From NCBI GenBank assembly GCA_027475525.1, contig JAMWFC010000082.1, forward strand, positions 2,666,001-2,730,000: a DNA stretch of 64,000 nucleotides, read 5' to 3'. This DNA is from Macrolepiota albuminosa (taxonomy: Eukaryota > Basidiomycota > Agaricomycetes > Agaricales > Agaricaceae). The notes beneath the pieces are model-generated. The model was not told the origin of the DNA. It did not search any database and was given only the letters and a program-made list of their open reading frames with translations. Numbering within the stretch: the first letter of the stretch is position 1; each line of letters opens with the position of its first letter. Shown here in pieces: positions 1 through 10,801 of this stretch. The translations under genes were made by a program, and so were the position numbers.

Positions 1-1331
1 TATAAAGCTTCTACCTCTGCTTCTGCCAACCCTCCTCCTCTACTTTGACCTCACCGACAGAGTCACCACTCGGTCTTTTGTCACCCGACGAACCGCCGCC
101 GACATCAACAGAGTCAGGCTCAACAATTGGCAGCAGCACGTCTTCACAGACGGACGCGGAAGGACCTACTCCGCAACGTCGCGTGGCTAGGAGACCTGTC
201 GCGTCAGACTTTGTGGATTTTGACGAGGGTCGGCCACCAAGCCATAACAGCAGGAATGGGTACCGACATGTGAGACGGAGACCAACTGGGTTCGCTAGTG
301 TCATTAGCCAACCTCGATGCATCATTGACGTTAGTGATAGCGAAGGGGAAGGCGACGGCGACGTCGTGATGGCGGTCGGCTATGTATCGCCTGTGCCGAC
401 GAAGCCGTTTATTGCGCACCTTGACACGAATGGATGGGCGACGCCACCTGTGTCGACACGGACACCGACGCCGAGTACTTCGACGCCGACGGGAACAACG
501 ACACCTGCAGTGTTGTTGGAAAAGGAAAACGAGATACAGCGGATGCGAGAGATTATTGCGCAAAAGGAACGCAGGCTAAAGGTGATAGTTGAGAAGCTAG
601 GTTGTGAATTAATTGCTGAGGAGACTTAGGAGGCCAAGGCGCTGGAAGTGAAGGTGAAGCGAGAAGAAACACCTGTCACGCTTGCGGCGGAAGACGCAGC
701 TGGTATGGCTGGATAACCAATTGGATCGATGCTGGCGGGCTGATATGGCTTCTGACCGCTTAGAGTCACCTGTCACGTCATGGAAGGGATCGAGTCACAG
801 TACTCCTGATTCAATTGGTTGTCTCTTCCGGCTCCCTACGCTGCCGACCTGGGACTGACTGAGCAAATATATCTGTTTTTCATTCGCTGGTGCAAACTTT
901 AGGTCACATCACGCAGCAAGATGGCAACTCGGAGCAGGAAGCAGGACGTCAAGGCGAGTTTCTATTAATGGACTGATCAATGGGCAGCATCACGGGACTC
1001 GATGTGATGCGTGATGTTGTGCCTTTTCATGTGTGCACTTGCAGGCTTCGTGACCGTTTCGGTTCAGCTACGCCCCACACTTGCCTTTTTTCTTTTTCTC
1101 ACATGGGTCCCGATTCGGGAATTGACAGGTATGAATGCGACTCCTATTGCAGAGTTTGTGGCATACGACTCGGTGTTCAACTGGTATCCGCTGCTGGTGG
1201 GACGAGGGACGGACGGGGTGCGTGCGAGGCTGGATCCGGGGAAGCGGGTGTGCCAGTACGAGGTGCCGGGGCCGGGGGAGTGTCGGGACGAGGGATGCGT
1301 AGACATACACCTGAGGCGGCTGGGGGAGTAG
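1..1331 (+). CDS. zf-C3H1 (Red1-like) protein, 3' part of gene
   Basis: The 5' end lies outside the window. An open frame from about 6 to 629 encodes a Ser/Thr/Pro-rich low-complexity region ending in a short charged helix (LEKENEIQRMREIIAQKERR), likely coiled coil. Its stop at 627-629 coincides with a good 3' splice site; introns at about 582-629 and 703-763 keep the frame open, and the exons between about 764 and 1128 are unresolved. The last exon (about 1129-1331) carries a Cys-x9-Cys-x4-Cys-x3-His motif in the setting CQYEVPGPGECRDEGC, which matches the small putative zinc finger (zf-C3H1, PF10650) of Red1-type proteins. In fission yeast Red1 is part of the MTREC complex that sends transcripts to the nuclear exosome. 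The zinc finger is seen; the Red1 role is inferred. The family call is fairly sure, the exon structure is not. Confidence 0.55.
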
Positions 1332-1523
1332 TGGTAGTAATCGGAGATGGCCGGGTGTGCCTTGTTTGCTTGTTGATGGGAGTTTATATGTGGCGTGGCT
1401 AGTTGGTCGGGCTGATCAACTTTCCCTTTTCGCCCTCACCCAGGGATTCCTTTTCTGGCCAGAGTCCGTAAGCCCAAATATCGAGCTCGCCCCGTCCCAT
1501 CCTGTCAGTATCTTTCTTTTCCC

Positions 1524-2840
1524 ATGGCCGTGCGCCCCTCGTATGGTCCCAGTAGCTCAACCTATCCCAACCCCGCACCGCCCCCATTTGCCCAACAGCC
1601 CACATCCCCTGCACCGCCGTCCCCCACCATGTCCATGCGCTCCAGCAAGCGTCAGCGCACTGCAGTCGACATTGCGCCCCCTGCCGATCCACATCAGCCC
1701 ACCGTCGGTGAAGACGCGTTCATCAACGACGACGCCGCTGTCGACAGCGCGGCCGACGACGACGACGACGACGAGAAGCCCAAGACCGACAAGAAGGCCG
1801 GCCGCCGCAAGATCAAGATCGAGTTTATCCAGGACAAGTCGCGACGGCACATTACGTTCTCGAAACGGAAAGCTGGTATGTGTGGACGCGTCGCAGTGCA
1901 TGTTGTTCTCACAGTATTTACAGGCATTATGAAAAAGGTAACTTTTCTTCCTGATATATTCTGCATCATGTCCATCTGCTCCCATCAGGCATACGAGCTC
2001 TCGACCCTCACTGGCACCCAGGTCCTTTTGCTCGTCGTCTCAGAGACTGGCCTCGTATACACTTTTACCACTGCAAAGCTCCAGCCCCTCGTCACCCAGC
2101 CAGAGGGCAAGAATCTCATCCAGGCCTGTCTCAATGCGCCCCCGGGCTCGCTTCCCTCGTCCCATCCTGTTGGCCCCACCATGAACCGCACTGCGCCCCC
2201 CATGTCCATGTCTGCCCAGCCACAGTCCACAAATCTCCCCGGCGGCCTCTCCATCAGCCCCTCCACCGCTCCCAAGGACGACGACAACGACGACGACCCC
2301 GACGACGATCCCAGTGTCCGCTCTGTCCCCTCCAACAAGCGTCGCCGCCGCGCTTCCTCCAACGCCGGCCCCGCTTCTGCCTCGGCCAGAGGTCCCACCT
2401 CGCCCCATTCCCCAAGTGCTTCCATCCCTCCCCTGAACATCCCCAGCTCCGCCCAGTCCGCCCCGCCACCCCATCAGCACCCTCAGCCCACCCCGTCCCA
2501 GATCTCCCTGGGTTCCCCAACCTCGCCCCAGCAGCAGCATCAGCAGGTCCCCTCCTCGTCTCCTGCCCAGTACTCCCCGAGCTCTTATGCCCACCACCCG
2601 GGCCAGCCTCAGCAACCACCCCAGCACCACCAGCAGCACGATCCAAGTCTCTACGGCTCTCACCTGTCTCTTGGCGGCGCCGGCTACTCGTATTCCCCCG
2701 GTGGCGGTCCCCCTCCCCAGGCAGGTCCAGGTCAGCAGGCGCCCCTCGGCGGTCTCGCAGCCGCCGCCGCTGCCCAGCATGGCCACTGGTCAACTCAGCA
2801 GCCCCAAGTCGGCCAGGGAGGCCATTATGGCCGTCGATAG
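1524..2840 (+). CDS. MCM1: Mcm1/SRF-type MADS-box transcription factor
   Basis: A sequence-specific DNA-binding factor of the SRF/Mcm1 class, expected in the nucleus, where the family pairs with cofactors to control mating, cell-cycle and arginine genes. Three exons: 1524-1875, a 14-nt micro-exon 1924-1937, and 1989-2840. Introns of 48 and 51 nt are GT..AG. Spliced, the protein is about 405 residues. Residues 1-90 are Pro/Ser-rich and end in an acidic Asp run. The MADS box follows (GRRKIKIEFIQDKSRRHITF, then KRKAGIMKKAYELSTLTG across both introns), with a SAM-like extension (VSETGLVYTFTTAKL). The C-terminal half is low-complexity Pro/Ser/Gln with QQQHQQ and an Ala run, typical of fungal Mcm1 activating tails. 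The long antisense frames here are GC-driven shadows. Confidence 0.93.
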   Translation: MAVRPSYGPSSSTYPNPAPPPFAQQPTSPAPPSPTMSMRSSKRQRTAVDIAPPADPHQPTVGEDAFINDDAAVDSAADDDDDDEKPKTDKKAGRRKIKIEFIQDKSRRHITFSKRKAGMCGRVAVHVVLTVFTGIMKKVTFLPDIFCIMSICSHQAYELSTLTGTQVLLLVVSETGLVYTFTTAKLQPLVTQPEGKNLIQACLNAPPGSLPSSHPVGPTMNRTAPPMSMSAQPQSTNLPGGLSISPSTAPKDDDNDDDPDDDPSVRSVPSNKRRRRASSNAGPASASARGPTSPHSPSASIPPLNIPSSAQSAPPPHQHPQPTPSQISLGSPTSPQQQHQQVPSSSPAQYSPSSYAHHPGQPQQPPQHHQQHDPSLYGSHLSLGGAGYSYSPGGGPPPQAGPGQQAPLGGLAAAAAAQHGHWSTQQPQVGQGGHYGRR

Positions 2841-3050
2841 TCGTGCAAACAAGCACCATATGTGTTATTTTCGAGGATGGATTTCGTTTTAAACTTGTTA
2901 TGGTCTATATGCTTACTCTCCACTTGACAAAAACTTGTATCCTTTGCTTTGTATACGAACACTTGTGTTACGATCTCATGAGATTGACGCACTGACTTTT
3001 TTTGTGTAATTTTTCTGATACGTCTTGATACTTGATTTCGGATCCCAAAA

Positions 3051-3204
3051 GATGCTTCCGTACACTTCGGTTTGTTTCTTTGTTTACCGTCAAGTCGGCG
3101 AAATTATAGTCCCGTTTGGGACAGGGGGATGCTTCCGTACACTTCGGTTTGTTTCTTTGTTTACCGTCAAGTCGGCGAAATTATAGTCCCGTTTGGGACA
3201 GGGG
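3051..3204. repeat. perfect 77-bp tandem duplication #1
   Basis: Copy 1 is 3051-3127 and copy 2 is 3128-3204; they are identical. It lies between the MADS gene and the SDR gene. It is one of 17 such pairs in the window with the same unit length. Confidence 0.97.
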
Positions 3205-3227
3205 TGTAATTCTCTTTGTCAACCAAG

Positions 3228-4481
3228 ATGGGCATCGTGCCTTCGTTGCTGACTGAATCCCTCCCTCCCAAATCCATTTCTCGGTAAACGATATCCCTGA
3301 CCTCGCAGGAAAAGTGGTGATCGTCACTGGAGCCAACACGGGTGTGGGCAAAGAGACCGTCAAAGTGAGTCGAAAATAGTTTCGCCCCGATGCCCATTGT
3401 CGACACGTGGCCTGGCACATGGCAGGCCTTGCTGGTGCACAATGCAAAGGTCTATCTTGCGGCACGGGACCCGGAAAAGGCGAGAGCGGCCATCGAGGAT
3501 TTGCGCACCCACACGGGGAAAGACCCTGTTTTCCTCAAGCTTGATCTTGCTGACCTCGCGTCGGTCAAGGCTGCTGCGGAGGAATTCATAGCGTACGTAG
3601 GTTGCATTTTCGACGAGAGAGGTTCATGCCCATTCTCGATAGGAAAGAGAAAGAGCTGCATATTCTTTTCAATAATGGGTGTGTGTCGCCCGTGATGACA
3701 CGCTTCAATGACTGACTGACCAGAGGCGTAATGATACCTCCCATCGACGAGCTCACCGTCGACGGCTATGATCTCCAGTTCGGCACCAACGTACTCGGGC
3801 ACTACTACTTTACAAAGCTCCTCCTTCCCACCCTCTTGTCCACCGCCAAATCATGTCCCGAAAAACACGTCCGTGTCCTGACTACGTCTTCGATCACTCA
3901 CTATCTAGGTAACCTGGACTTTAACACGTTCAAAGACGGACCTGCCCGACGCAGGCTTAGTCCTCACATGCTTTATGCTCAGAGCAAATACGTGAGTTCC
4001 CCTTTGCTCTAGGTCTGATGATACTCAATCCTGTAAAGGGAGACCTGGTGATGGCGATGGAGCTGGCAAGACGCTACGGCGAGCAAGGCATCGTCTCCAC
4101 GGCTATCAACCCCGGCAACCTTGATACCGATCTGACGCGCCATATGGCTCCAATTATTCGCCGGATATTTGTTATTGTCCCTTGCATTTCAGTCCCTTGA
4201 TCCATCTTTTGATTTTCTCTCTCTCAATAGAGACTGGGATTGTATCCGCCGCCCCTGGGCGCGCTCACCCAATTATGGGGCGCGACCTCTGCAGAGGGCG
4301 CCGGCTTCAATGGAAAAGTGTGTCCGTCCCCCCTCCTTCCGCTTACGTAATAATGGTGCTCAGGTGATCGTAGTACCTTGCACCTTGGGCCAGAGTGCGG
4401 ATGCCGCGATCGGATGCACTCGACCCACTTGTTGGCAAACAGCTGTGGGAATGGCTGGACGAACAGGTCAAGGATGTTTGA
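3228..4481 (+). CDS. short-chain dehydrogenase/reductase (retinol-dehydrogenase-like)
   Basis: An NAD(P)-dependent oxidoreductase of the classical SDR fold; substrate unknown. Visible in order: glycine-rich cofactor loop [26 protein letters not shown] (family NNAG, here with Gly for Ala), the serine of [10 protein letters not shown], the active-site YAQSK (YxxxK), then [10 protein letters not shown] and a C-terminus ending [11 protein letters not shown]. Introns at about 3365-3425, 3593-3641, 3677-3722, 3991-4039, 4171-4231 and 4319-4370 all fit the family alignment. The start is the ATG at 3228 ([11 protein letters not shown]), but exon 1 needs one extra base near 3281-3287 to join the frame of the [11 protein letters not shown] segment. 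That is either a real frameshift or a base error, and such single-base losses recur in this window. Confidence 0.85.
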
Positions 4482-5123
4482 TGAGTACCTACCTGCATGA
4501 CACCAAGAAGGATGTATTGAACCATTATCAAACTTTATGGTCATTGATTGTGTCGGATAAGCGCTAAAATCGGAAGAAGACCCTCCCTCTCCCTCCCGTC
4601 TCAGGAAGTGCCGCAGTCCATTGATTGTGTCGGATAAGCGCTAAAATCGGAAGAAGACCCTCCCTCTCCCTCCCGTCTCAGGAAGTGCCGCAGTCCTTGT
4701 ATGGCATGGGAGCATTTATGACCCACCCCCTTTTTGTCAAAGAGCCCTTTGGGCTTCGCGCCACTAGATGCATTCCCTAAAGGGGGATAAAAAATATGAT
4801 CAACCACGATCACCAGAAATCACGCGGACATTCATTCATTTCAGGTCCATCATGGGACCCTTGTCATTCTTTCCTTCATTTAGCCTACGCCACTATCAAT
4901 GGAATTCGTTCACCCGCCTCGTGGTTTCCCACATTTTGTATTTGCTTTGCATTCTATTCGGCATGATCGTTTCATTCATACATACCATCAAGCGCCCAAG
5001 AATACCTTTTCGGCCAGTAGTGTCACGCGTTTGTCAAGCTATTGAATGGATCATGTACGGCGCATCTAGGGGTATCGCTACAGACGCCAAGATGACAAGA
5101 AAAACAACACTGCCATATATCAA
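4482..5123. other. intergenic region between convergent genes
   Basis: It holds 77-bp duplication #2. An open frame at 4768-5127 has no recognisable domain, no codon pattern like its neighbours, and runs into the 3' end of the nickel transporter on the other strand. I see no supported gene here. Confidence 0.5.
4542..4695. repeat. perfect 77-bp tandem duplication #2
   Basis: Copies 4542-4618 and 4619-4695 are identical; downstream of the SDR gene. Confidence 0.97.
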
Positions 5124-7433
5124 TTAAACAAGGGTTGCTGTGCCGAGGGGGTGGGGCTTCTTTCGCAGAACCCAACGGACACCGTACCATCCTGCGACAA
5201 TGAAAAGGAACGATCCAATGATTCCTATCCCAATGTATCCGGAACTATTATTCGCCTAAAGCAAGATTCAAGCTTGATTCAATCATGGCAGCCATTATTA
5301 ACCTTACCCTCGCCCATGCTCGCCACCAGCTTCCTTCCAGTCCACCACCATCCTCCGCCTCAGCGGCCCGACTACACCTGCCGCATTGTTCGCCAATTAG
5401 TCCCATGATGGTAATTAAAGAGATGCTGCCATTAACGAGAAGTTTCATGCCGTGATCCCGTTCGACAACAACGACTTGGCACGAACCTAAAAGCCACGAG
5501 GATGCTCATGATAGTCAGGACGATACTGAGGCTTGACATTACGGTCATCTTGACCTCGATGTCTCGTGAACACTTGGCATTGCGGCCGTCGGTGCTGCGA
5601 GGCGTACTCGGCACTCGCACTGGCAACGCGGCCTCTTCGTCTTGGTCTCGGTGAAAATTGGAGACAACGGGAGCACCGTCCGTCATCGTGTTCACTGGCA
5701 CCGGGGTCTCCGCTTCGTTTCTACGCGTAGGCGTGGGCGTGGGCAATGCTTCTAGTGTCGCCTTCTCCTGCACTTCTGGCATGTTTGAGTTCTTCGCGAG
5801 AAGCACCCAGCCGCGTTCGGGGAACCCGATGTAGGAGTACAGCATCAATATTGAATCTGCAGAGTCGACCAGTGTCATTCCTGCGGTAAACAGAAGCTAA
5901 GACCTTTGTGTGTGAGCTAATATATGGACCGAGACCCCCCTCCCTTGAGTTATGGAAGATTTACCGGGAGAATGACGATGTTGGAAGACGAGATTACCCT
6001 CCTTCCGTTTGGCCCGCGCTTCGCAATGGCGGAAATGGCTAGCAACGCGATGGAGGATGCGGTATCAAAGCCTATGAGGAACGGAGCGTCGGCTGAGTAC
6101 AATGGTTGTAGTGGTTGGACTCACCGAAGCCGAAGAGCACACCGACTGGGTACATCTTACAAATAATATCAGACTGGATCATACCAGGGGGTTGGACTCA
6201 CCGAAGCCGAAGAGCACACCGACTGGGTACATCTTACAAATAATATCAGACTGGATCATACCAGGGGATGCTAGCAACGCGCACTTTCCATGGACGATTG
6301 ACAAACGTCATCAACGGACCCAGTAGCCGCATCATGAGCATATGATTGTGGTGCGGTTTATCCTCCAGGTCCGGGAGAACTTCACCTTGAGCGATCCGTT
6401 TTCTCCTTATTGCCTCCTTGATAAAGCAAGTCAACTACATAAACTTTTGTCCTTGGCTACATTGAAGATATATCGCGTACTCTTCGGCGCCGTTTGAGTA
6501 TTCTCCAGAGAATCACGGTATTTGCAACGCCAACGATGAAGAGAAATGATCCACTTACGGCCGCACCTGGGTTTTTTTTCTCCAGAGAATCACGGTATTT
6601 GCAACGCCAACGATGAAGAGAAATGATCCACTTACGGCCGCACCTGGGTTTTTTTAAAAAAAAAAAAACAAAGTGACCCTTGGAAAACTGATTTTATCTG
6701 TGAATCACGGACCGACGATACCACCAACTTCCCCCACGTCGTTCATCCTTTCGAAAACATCAGAAGATATGGCAATAGCCACGGTCTTTGTATCAACCCT
6801 CTGAGTGATCTGTTTGTTTATTGATGATGAGAACGGGAGACTGACCACTACTATCACGATGGTGCTATGACCCAGAGAGAAGAATAGGCCGCAGGTCACG
6901 GGGAGTTGTCCCAGGCTTATCAGCCCGCGAGTGGCGTTGTCGATGGCACTTTTGTATGAAAAAAAGTCGTGGTTAGAAAGGGGACGACAGGGGTAACTAA
7001 CTACTAGTGGAACCTCAGACTATGCGTGCAGTACCCTAGGCGTGTCAACACACCTAAAACCTTATATGGTCTGCATCGAGTGCTGTTGAAACGACGTTAT
7101 ACAACTAAGGTAATTCCTCTGAACGTTCAACACACCGTGTCTCAATCCAAGCGTCTGTGGGATTGAACGGAACTAATAAGTCGGTATTCAGTAGAAATAA
7201 AAGCTTTTGTAAATTGACCCAAGCTAAGAGCGAGAGACTTAGGATCGGTCGCGTGTCTTGATTCCTACCAAATAGGATCGCTGCAACAATCCAACAAGTC
7301 GCATTTGCTGCAAGCCTTGGAAAAGTGGGTTTTACTTTTGGTGAGCTAGTCGGTCAAAGAAATGTAGAGCGCACTCGGAAATCGCGAGGATTAGCGAGCG
7401 ACCAAGGAGTGTTGGTTTCAAGGAGTAATGCAT
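5124..7433 (-). CDS. high-affinity nickel transporter, NiCoT family
   Basis: A membrane permease for Ni2+ (possibly Co2+), which would supply urease and other nickel enzymes. Read on the minus strand, splicing gives the family motifs in order: an N-terminal membrane segment (RSLILAISE joined to LAANATCWIVAAILFG), the metal signature RHALDADHISAIDN, GLFFSLGHSTIV, SGSFLFIVGVANT, a hydrophilic loop, VNRPWK, GVLFGFGFDTASSIALL, FTAGMTLVDSADSILM and a final helix ending in KKPHPLGTATLV then TAA at 5124-5126. About ten short introns are needed, all GT..AG. The start is taken as the ATG at 7431-7433 (MHYSLKPTLLGR), which splices in frame to the first helix. Two 77-bp duplications fall inside the gene and repeat one small exon (MYPVGVLFGFG) and one exon start. 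A 13-A run at 6656-6668 sits in an intron. Confidence 0.9.
6113..6266. repeat. perfect 77-bp tandem duplication #3
   Basis: Copies 6113-6189 and 6190-6266. It repeats a short exon and the start of the next intron of the nickel transporter; one copy suffices for the normal protein. Confidence 0.97.
6501..6654. repeat. perfect 77-bp tandem duplication #4
   Basis: Copies 6501-6577 and 6578-6654, inside the nickel transporter; repeats an intron end plus the following exon start. Confidence 0.97.
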
Positions 7434-7547
7434 GCTGCGCCCCTGGCCAGGATACCCCAGACTTTATATATGATCGGGGCTTGCTTGATCTGATTGCAGA
7501 TTAGAAAGTACTTATCGAAAGTAGTTTCGGGGACATATAGATAGTGA

Positions 7548-9501
7548 CTACCAAAAGGACTTAGTGAACTTGGACATAGTCGCGTCGCCTATTATGAAAT
7601 GTCTATTCCACAAGTACAATCTAAAATTATTCCGCATCTGCTTCAAGTGGACATAGTCGCGTCGCCTATTATGAAATGTCTATTCCACAAGTACAATCTA
7701 AAATTATTCCGCATCTGCTTCAAGCCGTACACTAATCCCAACGCAACCCGTGCTGCCGCTCTTCGCCTCTCACTCTCATCCTCCATGTTTGCGATCTCGG
7801 CCTTCATTTCTTGAAGCGCATTCAGGACTTTTGACAGGTCAAAAGGTTCCGTGTCATACGACACATCCCCACCGGTGACAAATGCGTCTAGATCGTCATC
7901 TGAGAGAGTCTTTGCGGCCGCTGCTGTTGACGAAGATTTTTCGGATGTTTTTGAAACCTTCCCTGTGTTCGTATCAGTGTCGACGACGGGTGGAAGTGGC
8001 AATTTGGAGGTTCCGAATATTCGTGAAGAAGTCGCCAGAATCTCCTCTTTACTCGGCAACTCATCGTCAACATCGTCGACTTCCGCATCCGCCCCGTCTT
8101 CACTGCCGCCAAGGTCAGAAACAGAACCCAAAGTTCTGTACAAGTGTCCCGCATAAGGACCAGTGGGTGTCAGACCATCGGTGTGTATGTCTGGCGTTGA
8201 GCGACCGGAGATCTCAATAGGGTCCATAGCTGGCGCCGATACGAAGACCGTAAAGTCATCGTCGAAACCAAATTTTACTTCTGTTGCTCCAACCGGGTCG
8301 CCATCCTCCGAGTCCGTTACAGCTGATGCCATGTTCATCCCACCAGTGCTTGCTGCTGATTTCCATGGATCATCAACCTGCAATGCGTGATCTTCCTCAA
8401 GCCACCGCGCGAGTTCCTCCATCTCTTGCTTCATTGCTTTTGTCCTAGGAGAAATTGGTACACCAGAATTGACCGTCATCTCTTCGACCACTGATAGACT
8501 GTTATCAGCCCAATCGAATAAAGCACGTTCACGGTCCCGTCTTTGTATATTGACCTTGGACGTCGTTGTCATCGATGGCCACATAACCGTACCAAGAGCA
8601 TCCAATACTCGCTCGATCCCTGGTATTTCTGAAGAATTCGTATCATCAGAGAGGCTCGTAATCACTTTACTAAATCCCCACCAGAGGACCAAGTGTCGCT
8701 TTCAAGATTTTCTTCGCGCCCCAAAGTCTTCTCACTTGCATCTATGAATTCAAATCCACGGGAAGAAAGAAATCCGTCGATTTCGCCATCATCACGTTCT
8801 CCCCCCTCGTCTGATAAAGGTGACGTAGGGCGTGATGATGGCTGTGGCGCGAGTCTAACTGCAAGGCACACCTCAGGCTCATATCCAGAAAGATCGTGCG
8901 CAATGCGTTCAATATGATGCTTATATGACTGAGGGTGCTTCAGCATCTCGAACAGTAGCCATGGATGAAGCACGTTGAAGGAACTGACAGACCTCTCCTT
9001 GAGACCAGACAAATATAAGAGCAGGTATATTCTGAATCTGATGAGGACTTAGATCATGCATTCTGAGAGCTGCGAAGTGGACAGGGGCGGAATAATATTT
9101 ATTTTTGATGGTCCATGGAATCTTGATTAAACCTTCGGAAGATGCAGAGGAGTCGGATAATGTGCTCGCATCGCTAGTATTGTCCAATGGTGGAGAAGAC
9201 TGTCGTATGTCTCCGCTTTGTATACCTAAGTTAGTTAAATGAAAGGCAGTATAATGAAGTAGATGAAAAAACCGTACGGCCAATACAAGATCTTGCTTGT
9301 GATATCCTAGATGAAAGAACGAGAATTCTGCAAGAGACGTCAAAACTGGTGTGATCTTGGTTTGCAGACATGGGTAGTCCGACCAAAGAGGCGACTGACT
9401 GAGAACCACAGCGGTGGTCACGTGATTATAAATCGAGATAAGATCATGCTGCACACAATGTCTGAAACGATCTCAGGGGTCTCCGTACCTGGCGTCGCCA
9501 T
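7548..9501 (-). CDS. p34/AAGAB-like alpha- and gamma-adaptin-binding protein (Irc6 family)
   Basis: Members of this family have a GTPase-like fold and act as chaperones in assembly of clathrin adaptors AP-1 and AP-2. The start ATG is at 9499-9501 (MATPGTETPEIVSD). Short exons then give CRILVLSS, the conserved PWTIKNKYYSA and IPALIFVWSQGE, HHIERIAHDLSGYEPEVCLA, the GFEFID segment, and IPGIERVLDALGTVMWPSM, which parallel the human AAGAB sequence. The C-terminal part is acidic and ends in a predicted helix rich in Glu and Arg. Duplication #5 covers the 3' end. With both copies kept the frame stops at 7643; with one copy it runs to a TAG at 7548-7550, which I take as the true end. The family call rests on remembered motifs and is good but not certain. 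Confidence 0.75.
7571..7724. repeat. perfect 77-bp tandem duplication #5
   Basis: Copies 7571-7647 and 7648-7724. It changes the stop codon of the p34-like gene. Confidence 0.97.
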
Positions 9502-9597
9502 TCTCCCTGACGATCCTGTCACCAGTAGCTTTATTTTCGACCTTTTTACTTTATTTAGATGAGCTTCACAAAGGGCCAGTGGCGCTCTGTGCGAAAC

Positions 9598-10460
9598 TAG
9601 TTGACGGGTGGCGTCATGGTTTCATTCTCAATAGCAGTGCGAGGAATGTGTCTATGGCTCGGAGAGTCTTCCCATGTACTTCCAGGTCTAAGAGAAGTTG
9701 TAGACGAGGATCAAGTCACCAATTTGATCCCTCTTGTGGCTACTTACATGCTCAATGACGACACCCTTGAGCTATCTGTCCATGTACTCTCAAATCCGTC
9801 ATTGGGGTGCTACATATCCTCGCTTCCACCACCAATTTATCATCTCAACTCACAGACTTTTGCCGGGAGAACTCGTTCCGGACTCCATTCCTGAAACGAT
9901 GATTGGCCTCGGCTTGCTTTCAACTCAATTATAGTGGCACGCCCTCGTCCGACCTTGAATAAAGGGTGGTCGCAAGTCGTCTAGGTGATGACTAACAAAC
10001 ATCGTCGTTTTTCTTATAAAGTTCTGTGACCACATTTCGATGCTTCTGCTATCAGGCTTGGTCGTAATCCACCCGATTTCGGATAAGGCAGTGATTTTTA
10101 TACTGTCACCTCTTCTATCTTTTGTTGAACCTCGCGTGCAACCGCTAATGCAACTCATCGTCCCCGGCGCTCAACATGGTCCCTGATAAATCTAGTAGAA
10201 CCGAGGTCCTTAGTCTTGATGAACTTGCATCAGTTTCGTCTTTCCCTGTCTTCTAGCAACACGATGCCACGTTGTCAAAAGTTAGATAAGAATAATAGAT
10301 TCTCCAAGGCGAAAATGGTGAAGGAGGTGAAGGCGATATGACGTGCCCAGGATCCTTCGAGCGAGTGCAATGAGGCAAGAACACTGGTATTTGACAAAGA
10401 TATTTCGCAGTAACTGAGACCAGTGTGCCAATCGCATACAAAAGGATCATCATACTTCAA
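9598..10460 (-). other. possible multi-exon gene, unidentified
   Basis: On the minus strand the last exons can be joined cleanly: a frame reading HPNDGFESTWTDSSRVSSLS at about 9845-9760 is followed by an intron (about 9759-9700) with good GT and AG ends, then PGSTWEDSPSHRHIPRTAIE and a TAG at 9598-9600. Further upstream are short frames around 10030-10160 (KITALSEIGWITTKPDSRS) and a partly hydrophobic one at 10275-10460. I could not connect them into one reading frame and recognise no domain. A Ser/Thr-rich cytoplasmic tail of a fungal multi-pass membrane protein would fit, but that is a guess. Confidence 0.3.
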
Positions 10461-10801
10461 AGACGATGAGACAGTTGCATTGACTGGAACAAGATCGTGA
10501 CTTTTGAAGAGGCATCTCGAGAGAAGAGACTAAAAATGATTGGACTTCTGGGATTGTACTCCGTATATATAGATCCAAAGAGCTGGCTTTTTTGGTATAG
10601 ATCAGAACCTGGATAATTCGTTCTAGTCTTAGAAACGATTGTTAACTATGACATTCCAAGTCATCACATATATGTATATATGTATAGCAATTACATGCAA
10701 TTACATGCACAAGGAACAAGGAAATTTCTGTCTCATCAGTATATTCAAACCATGAGCTGACCCAAAGGGTGCTTCCATACAGCCGTAGCACTTTACGCGA
10801 T

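Noticed and set aside
2040..2859. Two long minus-strand open frames (248 and 201 codons) opposite the MADS gene
   Set aside because: They arise from GC-rich low-complexity coding sequence on the other strand, have no domains and no introns, and the plus-strand gene is certain.
4768..5127. 119-codon plus-strand frame
   Set aside because: No domain, and its end overlaps the last exon of the nickel transporter on the other strand.
6656..6668. Run of 13 A next to a T run, as the tail of a retroposed gene
   Set aside because: It lies inside an intron of the nickel transporter, which has many introns, and no processed gene copy is attached.
10686..10710. Short direct repeat of about 10 bp (caattacatg twice)
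   Set aside because: Too short and too few copies to mean anything; it is in AT-rich 3' sequence.
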